A stretch of 64,000 bases of DNA from Capitulum mitella (Eukaryota; Arthropoda; Thecostraca; Pollicipedomorpha; Pollicipedidae): the NCBI GenBank assembly GCA_030062745.1, contig CP099846.1, forward strand, positions 28,913,201 through 28,977,200, in the 5' to 3' direction. This document shows, one piece after another, positions 55,640-64,000 of the stretch. The notes below the pieces were generated by a model, which saw nothing but the letters and a program-made list of their open reading frames with translations, ran no database searches and was not told where the DNA came from. Made by a program: the position numbers and the translations under genes. Every line of letters starts with the position of its first letter. Positions within the stretch are counted from its first letter, which is position 1.

Positions 55640-56537
55640 AAATACTCTAGCTTGTGATGTCTGTGACTCTGCTTACATATCCTGCAAAGCTGCAGTCCTT
55701 TAATAAACTGAAATAAAATAAACTTTTCAGAACTTTTTAAACTTTTAAAGTAAACTAAACTTTAAACTTTTTAAAATAAACTTTTCAAATGTACACAAAA
55801 ATTATTCTTCTTCGGCTAAACTGAAGCTTTTTTTGTTAGTTCTCTTCTGGTGCGCGTCAGGTGGAGCACGACCGCAGCTGATAATGGAAGACCAAAGTTA
55901 TCACCGTGTCATAACCTCTGTCACGTGGTTGTAGTGACAGCCTAAGGGATACGCTGTCGTGCAATAATTTACTCGAATCGGTACGTCCACTTTGAATAAA
56001 TATCTCTTCACCTAAACGGGATTATAACGTCATAACGCGAGTCTGAAGATTTCACTTACATTGTATTGCGAATACTGCATTTACATAATCAAACATTTCA
56101 TACAGCTAAAGATCACAGGAAGTATTAGAGACTGCTGCGTCTCGGTTACCCAGCACACAGCTGCTACCTTTGTGGTACAGAATATTCATCAAAAACCCGC
56201 TCTGAGCTAGTCAGAACATGCCAACCACACCGACAGGAAGACCAGCACCACTGTTCTAAGGCAATGCACGCTTCTTACGCTAACAAAAAACCAGCCGGCC
56301 CACTGCAACCCAGATTAGGTGGACCTTCCCAAAAGACGCAGGAGGGTGTAAATCACAGTTGTTGGTCCATTCTTTTCCGTTAATTTCCAAGCAGGCTGGA
56401 AAATATTTCTAAATACATGCCTTATTGCAGACACGATATAAATCACCACAAAGCTGGCTATGGCGAACTACATCACGCGACATCGATCATCGACCATCAT
56501 CAAAACACCATCGCCCACCCACCGCGCCAATTAGCAC
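55640..56537. other. Intergenic 3' of CIAO3, no gene seen
   Basis: AT-rich, with a low-complexity CTTTTTAAACTTT-type run at 55680-55800. No clear - strand poly(A) signal was found close to the CIAO3 stop. Confidence 0.45.
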
Positions 56538-57782
56538 CTACCACTTGATATTCAACGCTCCCGTATCACTCTCGACAGCATGGAACTCGGTATAGAGCAG
56601 ATCGCGGTCCACAACTTCGCGCGCCTGCCGCACCGCATCGCTAGCGTCTGCCTCGTCGGCCGGCAGCGCGGCGTAGAGCCGCTTCACCTCGGCCAGGTGC
56701 GCGCGCGCGTCCAACTCCGGCGGCGGCCGCGCCTGCGCGCCGCCGTTGACGCAGCCGGAAGGACACGCCATCACCTCCACGTAGTGGTACGGGCAGCGGC
56801 CGCGCTTCAGCTTCTGCACCAGGTTCTGGATGTTGCGGAAGCCGTTGGCGACGGCGAAGCGCAGCTTCACCTCGCCGCCGACGGCCAGCTCGGCCTCGAG
56901 CAGGTCCGGGTTGCGCGCCGGCCGGAACTCGACGTCGCCCAGCTCGACGGCGAACACGCGGCGCGCGGCGGCGCGCAGCACGTGCGCCGCGAACCCGCCG
57001 CTGCCGGAGCCGGCGTGCACGAGCAGCGGCGGCGCCTCCAGCAGCCGGTCGAGCTGGGCGGGCGGCGCGTCCGCCAGTCGCGCGCCGTCGGCCTCCAGCA
57101 GCCGCTCCAGCTCGACCGGCGTCACCACGCAGTCGACGTCGCGGCCGTCGGCCGCCTGGAAGTCGGCGCGCGCCGCCTCCAGCTTCTTGTCGAAGCAGGG
57201 CATCAGCGCCACGTGATAGACGGCGGCGGCCGGGCGGCCGCGGCGCGCCGCCCAGCGCCGCTTCAGCAGCGCGCCGGCCACCTGCTGCGGCGAGCGCACC
57301 GCGCTCAGGTGCGGCAGCAGCAGCCGACCGTGCGTCTTCTCCGCGTAGCAGACGAACCCCGGGCAGGCGGAGGCGAGCAGCGGCAGCGGCGGCGCGTCGG
57401 CCGCCTCGCGCCGCGCGAACCGCTCCACGAACTCGTCCTCGGCCTCGGCCAGGCTGAGCGCGCGCGCCAACCCGATGTCGAACACGTGGTGCACGCCGAG
57501 CCGGCGCAGGTAGCCGGACAGGTGGGCGGCGGCGGCCGCCGCCTCGAGACCGTGGGCGGCCGCCAGCGACGCCACCGCCTGCGGCGAGACGGAGGCGACC
57601 ACCAGCAGGCGCGCCGCCTCGTCCGCCTGCTGGTTCTGGCGCAGCACGCGCAGTAGCTGCTGCTCGCTCTGCTGCTCGATCAGCACCGTTTCGGCTGAGG
57701 TGACGCAGCCGCTGCACGCCAGACAGTCGCTAAGCGAGATGCTGGCCTTCTCCAGCTTACGCGTCTCGCCGCTCTCCGACAC
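56538..57782 (-). CDS. CIAO3: CIAO3 terminal exon
   Basis: Acceptor TTTTCACCGCCAG|GTGTCG. 414 codons and TAG at 56538-56540. It begins [14 protein letters not shown] and contains seven of the eight cluster cysteines and the whole hydrogenase-like domain in one exon. Confidence 0.94.
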   Translation of the reverse strand: MSESGETRKLEKASISLSDCLACSGCVTSAETVLIEQQSEQQLLRVLRQNQQADEAARLLVVASVSPQAVASLAAAHGLEAAAAAAHLSGYLRRLGVHHVFDIGLARALSLAEAEDEFVERFARREAADAPPLPLLASACPGFVCYAEKTHGRLLLPHLSAVRSPQQVAGALLKRRWAARRGRPAAAVYHVALMPCFDKKLEAARADFQAADGRDVDCVVTPVELERLLEADGARLADAPPAQLDRLLEAPPLLVHAGSGSGGFAAHVLRAAARRVFAVELGDVEFRPARNPDLLEAELAVGGEVKLRFAVANGFRNIQNLVQKLKRGRCPYHYVEVMACPSGCVNGGAQARPPPELDARAHLAEVKRLYAALPADEADASDAVRQAREVVDRDLLYTEFHAVESDTGALNIKW

Positions 57783-58434
57783 CTGGCGGTGAAAAGGTGA
57801 ACTAACGCCGGTGGCAGTTGTCTGGGTCGACTCAAAACTTACCTTCGTCGCTGCCCAAGTTACCTTATTGCTCCAAGCCATAATGAGGAAGTAGGGCCGT
57901 TTTTTAGCAGATGTAAGCAGAAACAGGCCTTGCTGCAAAGACAGTCTAAAAGCAGCAGCCGTCTCGTCAGCCATGTTCGTCAGTTTCTGAACCGGACAGT
58001 GGTGGACGTTTCAAAAAGAAAACAAGCAAACGACTGCATAGGTCGGTGTTGCCCGCTTCATATGTTATGCTATTTCATTGCAAAACAACTCTGTACTATC
58101 CTTACATTGCCAACATAAGCTTCTTACAACCAAAACTATCACAACCATCCAATTTAGTATGCCCTTCTGAAAACTAATTTCTGGCCACACAATACAAAAG
58201 GAAAAGGACAAAAGGAAGGCACATGCTCTGTTTGACAACTATGTTTCAGAACCAAGATGAATAAAAAGACAAAGAACATACCTGGTGATATGACCCATCA
58301 TTGTCTACTTTGATTCGGCCAACCTCTCCACTTGATTTTTCGACTTTAACTGGTTTTATGCATTCTTGAGAAGGGGCAATAAAGTCATCCAAGTCTGTGA
58401 GCCGGAGAAATCCACTAAATCCCGAGGATGCCAT
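56538..58434 (-). CDS. CIAO3: Cytosolic iron-sulfur assembly component 3 (CIAO3/NARFL/Nar1)
   Basis: Two exons (58282-58434 and 56538-57782) join in phase 0 to give 465 residues, against about 476 in human. The protein is related to iron-only hydrogenases but is not an enzyme of that kind. It passes Fe-S clusters to the CIA targeting complex in the cytosol. Seen in the sequence: start [18 protein letters not shown], then [14 protein letters not shown], the N-terminal cluster cysteines C25, C71, C74 and C77 (SDCLACSGC), the internal cluster cysteines C191 (SACPG), C247 (MPCFDKK), C391 and C395 (ACPSGC), and a C-terminal tryptophan (NIKW) as in homologues. Exon 2 is extremely GC-rich and tolerates alanine/arginine substitutions in loops, for example EAAAAAAHL at 131-139. 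The open frame continues through the 499-bp intron, which should not be taken as coding. CpG-rich upstream sequence is absent, so the promoter may be distant. Confidence 0.95.
58282..58434 (-). CDS. CIAO3: CIAO3 exon with start codon
   Basis: 51 codons, ATG at 58432-58434, donor CACCAG|GTATGT. An excellent acceptor (TTGTTTTCAG|GAAC, exon from 58459) lies 25 bases upstream of the ATG, so a 5' non-coding exon precedes it. Confidence 0.93.
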
Positions 58435-58459
58435 AATCGTCGCTGTGTGGCAGAAGTTC

Positions 58460-60056
58460 CTGAAAACAATGGAAGGTGCAGTGAAATGCACTAACAAATG
58501 CACATAATAAAGGAGATCTATTCATGGCATATAAGCAAAAACGTCATCAGGACATTTTTTGTACATCTAACTCAAATGATCTTTTCAGAAAGCTTCTGAG
58601 ATCACATTTCACGATACAAGAAGTTTCTTGCCCGGACCCCCACCCCACACTCTGTGATGCAATTCAAGGTACTAGCTGATTCTGAGGCAAAATTTTGGCA
58701 CACTTTCATGAACATAACACAACCATGTAGGAGACAGCTAATCCCACTTCAAGTGGGCAGGAGGTAGCTGACCCCACCACCAACAATGAGTGCCAAAACA
58801 GCCTTAACTCTTTCCAAAAATCGTGCGACTAGCTTTTTCTCATCTGAGATATTAATTTTTCTAAGACACTACACAAGGACCAGCAAATTAACAAAAATCA
58901 ATAACTTGCTTGATAACCTGGCAAAAAATAACAGCTTTTACTCGAGTTTTAGTTTGCTGAATGTGAAAAGGTCAAACACTTCTTACTCACATGGTTTGCC
59001 AACAAAAAGGTGTCAGGGCAAATATGTGCATGGTAAATCAACATGTCTTAATAAAAGTGACAGGTCAATGAATGTGCATTAGTTGAAAGTTAATATGTCA
59101 AATGTCAACTCATCAAAATGTGATTTTGTCAGACTGTGGCAACTTGAATGGTGTTAATGATACCAACAAAACGTAACAACAGCATATCCATATTTCTCAT
59201 GGACTGTGGTCCACAATTAACCAGCATCCAAGACTTTTTCATGTTTTAACTTTACTGGCAAAAAACGGAGCAAGAAATGCATAGCATACAGCAGCAAGAG
59301 TGCAAGGAAAGAAGAAGCATTCTGGAGAGAAACAAAATGTGAATGGGAATATGCCAGACTGGTGGGGAAATTTTACATCTGCAAAGGTGTGGATTCACCA
59401 AGCAAACACAAACTGAACAATCCTCCACAAATGCAGGAGCCTGCACTGCAAAATTTGCTAATGGACTGTTCACAATGGTAAGTCTACATCTGAATCATCA
59501 GAAACGAACTGTAATAACACTCAGAATTCAGTCAGGGGATATTCTGACCAAGTCATATTGGTAATGGGTGAGCAGGCCTCCCACTTCTCATAACTCTAGA
59601 AATCCATGCAGTTGCCTAGCCATATTGGTACCAAAAGATGCTCAATGAAAAAATAACCCAATCGAAAGTATTTGACACCTTATCAATGCCACAACTTCCC
59701 CAAAATAACCCTTAGAAGTGATCCAATTACTTACTGCCTCCACAACTAGCAGGTGTACAGATCACGGAGCAGCTTAGTGAGACGGATCAATGCTAACAGA
59801 CAAGGTTTGGCAATTCACCAGTGTGGAACATGATGTCACCGAAAAACTCCCGTAAAAACGCAACAGTCTAGACATCCGAAATAAGAGACAGCAACACTGC
59901 AACGGTTCGTATGGAACAGGGCGTTGGAACTGGGGGGGGGGGCAACTGTCCCCCAACTTTGGCCAACATTTAACTTTCTATGACGTTGCATGGAAAGAAA
60001 CGACGTAAAAATCGCGTTTGCCCCCATTTCCAGAGATTTCACCACTCCTGATATGG
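58460..60056. other. AT-rich, probably CIAO3 5' intron, no coding seen
   Basis: Low CpG, short frames. It includes the second copy of the repeat at 47570 (59925-60040, with a polyG run at 59931-59942). Confidence 0.4.
59925..60040. repeat. Dispersed repeat with polyG, copy 2
   Basis: Matches 47570-47770 around TTGCATGGAAAGAAAC and the following AAAAAT segment. The copies are inverted in the order of their G/C run. Confidence 0.4.
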
Positions 60057-60570
60057 AAAAGTTTGGTTGAGAAAGGTTCTAAAGGGAAAAGGTTCGCAAG
60101 GGATAAGGTTCGTAGCTAACGGCTCGTAAACATAAGATTCGTATAGGAAAAGGTTCGTTCCGGTTTGGCGCTGAAGGTGCGGTACAGGATACTACAGGCC
60201 GCAGGCCGATAGAGGATGCGATCGGACTTGGCTTGGTTCAATAAAATCAATTTAAAGGTTAGGTTAGGTCATGTTAGGTTAGGTTAGGTTCGGTTAGGTT
60301 AGGTTAGGTTAGGTTAGGTTTGGTGGTTAGGCTAGGATACTATTATCGGTCCGTTCCATTTCCAATACGAACCTTTTCCGATACGAACCACAAGTTTACG
60401 AACTTTTTGTTATGAGCCCTTTTCCTAACGGACCTTTTACCTCACAAAACCTTTTACTCATTAGCCTTTTCCATACGAGCTTTGCAGTACGGACCTTTTC
60501 CATTACGAACCTTTTCCGATATGGCGTTTATGCATACGAACCTTTGGCTACGAACCTTTTCCCATGAAAC
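60057..60570. mobile_element. Foldback element with a (TTAGG)n core
   Basis: The left arm (60057-60170) has about six copies of GGAAAAGGTTCGTA-like units. The right arm (60350-60570) has about eleven copies of the reverse complement (TACGAACCTTTTCC). Between them lies the TTAGG array and about 90 unrelated bases. Arms made of short repeats in opposite orientation are typical of foldback elements. Ends and target duplication could not be fixed. Confidence 0.6.
60256..60320 (+). repeat. Interstitial telomere-type (TTAGG)n array
   Basis: About eleven TTAGG units with two small interruptions. TTAGG is the canonical arthropod telomere repeat. A further degenerate TTAGG occurs to about 60335. Confidence 0.85.
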
Positions 60571-62603
60571 CTGGTCTCCCGACTCAATATTACAGTCATC
60601 TCCATCCATATCCCATCCAAGTCCCCCTTCATACCCCAGTATTATCCCAGTTTTCCTACCCTGTCCTTCTTCCCTCCGTGGCACACATGCCTGTCCTTGT
60701 CCGGTCCCAGTCGACCTCTCTGTCCCTTTCCGGTAGCTTTTTATTTCGAATTTCGAGACTGTTGATTTGTGGATTTTTTTCGGTGACATCATATTTCACC
60801 ACATGTGAACTGCCAACCCTTATCAGTTGGGTTGATCTTGTTCGCAGAGATGCTCCGTGTTTCGTACTCGTGCTAATTGCGGGCGCGGTGGGTAACTGAA
60901 CCATGTCTAGAGGGTATTTTTGGAAAATTATGATGTTGATATGGCAGAAAATACTTTTGATTGGACTATGTCTTTATTGTGCATCTTTTTGGTACCAATA
61001 TGCAAGGCAATTACCTGGATTTCTGGAATTAAGAGAAGTGGGAGGCCTGCTCAACCAATACTGTCATATTTTGGTGATGGGTTTATGACCAATTGCCATT
61101 AAATACATTACAAAGTGCAGATACATTACCAAGCATCTTTCACTATCATGCACTGAAGATGGCCTCAATACTTCCTGAAGGTTATATCAATAATGCCTTT
61201 CCTTTCTGCCACCTTCAGATTTTCAGCATAATCATTTTATGCATTCTAACAGCATGTGTATGAATATACAGTTTCCCCTCATTTTAATTTTTCAGTTATA
61301 ACCTGTCTGTAACTTGGCAGGGTCATATTACATATGGATTCCACAAGAGCTGGAAACAACCTGGTAGAAGGGCCAATAGTCCTTATTTTTTTAAATATAC
61401 AATAATGAGGACAGAGAGATGAAACATACCCAATCATGTTTAGGCAAGAACTTAGTTTGAGCCAATGTTGCAATATCCAAGGTATCACAAGGTACCAGAG
61501 ATTCCCTGAATACCACTGAGATGGGAGGCATTCCAAAGTGGGAAAAATGGTTTAACAAATGGAAAGAAAGGAAGCCAAAGTCAGCAACATCCTTATTAAT
61601 TCCCCAAGGCCACTAAGACATGTTTTTGTCCATTTAGAGCACATACATTAACAAATGCCCCATGGTGAGTATATGCAAAGCATTCACTGATAATGCAGCC
61701 ACTGGCTGGTCCAGGCTATGTATTAAGGACATGAAGTGCCAATTCATCCAACCCAGCCTTTAATAAATAAATAATAAACCCTGAATCTGAGGAGAAATAA
61801 ACCCTGAAAGGTTTATTTCTCCTCAGATTCCAGTAACTTGTTTCCATACTAAAAAACTGATCTCATTTACAAGCACATACACATCTTAGTATAAATATTC
61901 CTTCTGAATGAAATATGCTGCTGCTTTGGCCTCATGCACACAAAGCATGACAACAGTCTGCTGTGTGACAGGAGCCACATATAAGTCCTAGAACAAGCAC
62001 ATGTATTTGGCACAAGATGAAAAGGTTGGCCAGCAATGGGTAAAGGCCAGCCAATGAAAGGAGGGGCTAAAGCCAATGACATGGAAGCTACAGCCATGAA
62101 AACACTCCCAGACCCATTTATTGTGCTGCATCTCCACTTTTTTCATCAACAAAGGCAAATAGGCAACAAATGTCACCCTGCCTGGAATCATCAAACCTCG
62201 CATGATTCCTTGCCATCCAAGTAACTACGTGAAAGTAACAATATACAGATGGTGGGCCAAAAGATCTAAATATCCACCTTCCATTCCACGACTACGGCAC
62301 CACAGACACCACACAGAACTAGTTTTGGCCAAGCTTTTCACTTCCAACCTTAAGGTTACATTACACTTTTACCGCTACACAATTTCCCCATCTCGCGAAG
62401 TAGAGACTCAGGCCACCTTTTACCACTTAAACCTGAATTTGTACTATACCTTAACGCCAATAAATGAATACTCCCGCCCTGCGACGTAGACACTCTCGGT
62501 TTGTTCTACCAAGAGCTTTACCAAAGGCGGTATCTCGAGCAATTTCGTCACACCGCGTCATGACTTTAATTATACTGCTGGTCAAATAGCAGGGAGTACT
62601 TAC
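60571..62603. other. AT-rich, no coding seen
   Basis: Short frames only. Contains the hairpin at 61783-61830. Confidence 0.45.
61783..61830. repeat. Perfect 21-bp-arm hairpin
   Basis: Arms 61783-61803 and 61810-61830 are exact reverse complements with a 6-base loop (CTGAAA). AATAAACCCTGAA occurs as a direct repeat just before and inside the left arm. Confidence 0.95.
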
Positions 62604-62669
62604 AGCATTTGAAAGGGCCCGTTGCAAGGCTGATTGCATTGACCTCATACGAATCCATTGAACACGCAT
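62604..62669 (-). other. Possible 5' exon (of CIAO3 or another gene)
   Basis: ATG at 62667-62669 opens 22 codons (MRVQWIRMRSMQSALQRALS then NA) and ends at a near-perfect donor, AATGCT|GTAAGTACT. If it splices to the CIAO3 acceptor at 58459, the frame does not match the CIAO3 start. It would then be a 5' leader with an upstream reading frame. No other partner exon was found. Confidence 0.3.
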
Positions 62670-62913
62670 GATCGTTGAGTATTTGGATGCGAATCAAGTT
62701 CTGCGCCATGTATTTTTCTGCCCCATATGAAAATTTTCCTACAAGCTTTTAAAACTACTTATAATCTTGGAGACCTTACTAGGGATGATGAAGTACCATG
62801 CCAGTATTAGTATTTGACCATTCATGATACCAACCCGTTTTATTCATTCTGCTTCACGCCTGCAGTAACAATGCTACTCATAACTAGAGGCAAACCAACG
62901 CACTACATGCTGG

Positions 62914-63600
62914 GGCGTAACCAGGATTTCGCGAGTGGGGAAGGGCAAATTGCATCGGGGAACCCCGTAACCAATGGGGTCATCATAACCAGTGGAGAGA
63001 GCTAGAGCATATAGAGCTACTCCAAAGGGACCGCACTGTAGTTTGAATGTTTTCCTGCCGACCTGACAGGTGTCCCCTATATGCCGGCAGAAGCATCTTT
63101 ACAGGCAAGCAAGGGCCCCTTTACACTCCAGCGACGCCGACACGGAGTCTCTGCTGGCCATCAGGAGGCTTCTTATAGACCGAAAGGAGGTCCTTCCAGA
63201 AATCGACAGGGGCCCTTTATGGGCCGGCGGGGGCCATCTACAGGCAAATAGTAAAACCCCTACAAGCCAGCAGGGTTCCCGAAACGCCCATTGAGACCAC
63301 GGGCCTCTCTCCATGGCATACACCATAGTATATTCAGAGTCCGTTTTGTTTCAGGTTGGTAAGACTTCTTTAATGTATAAGTGATTTCTATTTTGCTTTA
63401 ATTATCCGTTTCAGACAGTGTAAGGCGCCTTGCGGGTGCGCCACACTATCCAAAGTACTGGGGCCTTCGGCCGCAGTACTTCGGGACTCCCCGGGGCCTT
63501 CGGCTCCAGGGGCCTGCTCAGCCCCAAGGGGACCAGCTTAGCCTCTAGGGGGGGGGGCATGACCCCTTTGCACCTTGGCTACCCCACTGGTTACACGTTT
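62914..63600. mobile_element. Short composite element with GGGGCGTAACCAG ends
   Basis: The left end GGGGCGTAACCAGGATTTCG is roughly inverted at the right (reverse complement AACCAGTGGGGTAGCCAAGG), next to a polyG run. Such GGGGCGTAGCCAGG ends recur as fragments at 6796 and 34261. The interior has degenerate AGGGGCCCTTTA-type repeats (63100-63260) and CGGGGCCTTCGG palindromes (63455-63530). Confidence 0.45.
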
Positions 63601-64000
63601 GGTTTAGGGTCAAAAACGAAGTTCTGTGTGGCAAGTAGACCTGTACACCCGCTTAGTAACTTTATCTAAATAACGATACTAAGCTAGATATCACAAACTT
63701 CTCGTAAGCTGAGCTGAACAAACAAACTAAACTAAACTGACTAAACTAACTAAAACAAACTAAACTATCTAATCCCAAGCCAAATCGTCCCAAACCCAAC
63801 AAATTGCGCGCCCATATGGATGGCATTAGATCTATGGTGTCCTAAGTTTTCCCTGTCGTTGATGGCGTTTGTGATTTTGTACCCCACCACAAAATTTGAC
63901 TCCTTCAGCATCACGGGTTCCCCGACCAAAGGCCTGGATGGCAAACGGAATACCAGGCTGAAACCGTTGACATGAAAAGCAATCGGATGTATCAACTGAC
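63601..64000. other. Intergenic, no gene seen
   Basis: Includes a degenerate (AACTA)n run at about 63718-63770. No supported coding region. Confidence 0.45.

Noticed and set aside
56580-57717. Two 358-codon frames overlapping CIAO3 exon 2 (one antisense, one in another - frame)
   Set aside because: They are shadows of a very GC-rich real exon, with arginine/alanine-rich nonsense composition.
57783-57974. Upstream extension of the CIAO3 open frame to give 478 residues
   Set aside because: It reads through the intron. Exact splice sites and homology place the N-terminus in the exon at 58282-58434.
62604-62669. In-frame N-terminal extension of CIAO3
   Set aside because: Splicing to 58459 puts its ATG out of frame with the conserved CIAO3 start, so at most it is a leader exon.

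Overview
This is eukaryotic nuclear DNA, most likely from an arthropod. Host genes are split by canonical GT-AG introns and their exons are very GC-rich. The DNA between them is AT-richer and full of DNA-transposon relics, long (AT)n tracts and minisatellites. The arthropod call rests mainly on an interstitial array of TTAGG, the usual arthropod telomere unit, at about 60.26 kb. A crustacean (for example a barnacle-like lineage) or a chelicerate would fit, but species cannot be settled by eye.

Two host genes can be assembled with confidence. A six-exon phospholipid phosphatase (PLPP/wunen family) lies on the + strand at 31.4-39.0 kb, with all three catalytic motifs and 302 codons. A two-exon CIAO3/NARFL gene (cytosolic iron-sulfur assembly) lies on the - strand at 56.5-58.4 kb, with 465 codons and all eight cluster cysteines. 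A third - strand gene (41.2-44.8 kb), probably encoding a single-pass membrane protein, is supported by three exon-like blocks, but its frame does not close. Weaker exon-like pieces are a PDE5/11-like N-terminal exon with an in-frame stop (15.86 kb), a short first-exon candidate (26.78 kb), a GC-rich exon candidate (49.7-50.07 kb) and a block with a faint cation-diffusion-facilitator look (54.2-55.6 kb).

Region by region: 0-9.4 kb is intergenic with three CpG-rich islands and degenerate repeats. 9.4-20.8 kb is dense in mobile DNA: a Penelope-like fragment, two copies of a 1.25-kb TTAA-flanked element, a composite inverted-repeat element with long (AT)n tracts, and a split minisatellite. 20.8-30 kb holds CpG islands, a 36-bp minisatellite and a 1.2-kb piggyBac-type non-autonomous element. 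30-39 kb is a CpG island followed by the phosphatase gene. 39-50 kb holds the membrane-protein candidate, a 221-bp foldback, a SINE-like block and microsatellites. 50.4-53.3 kb is a complete-looking pogo/jerky-type transposon with a 605-codon open transposase. 54-58.5 kb is GC-rich and ends in CIAO3. 58.5-64 kb is AT-rich with a TTAGG-core foldback and a composite short element.

The most unusual theme is that several minisatellites or tandem duplications sit on, or look copied from, splice junctions: the PDE-like exon donor, the 26.78-kb donor, the acceptors of phosphatase exons 3 and 5, and a 15-copy acceptor-like array in phosphatase intron 3. No CRISPR array, rRNA, intact tRNA gene or virus-like element was recognised.
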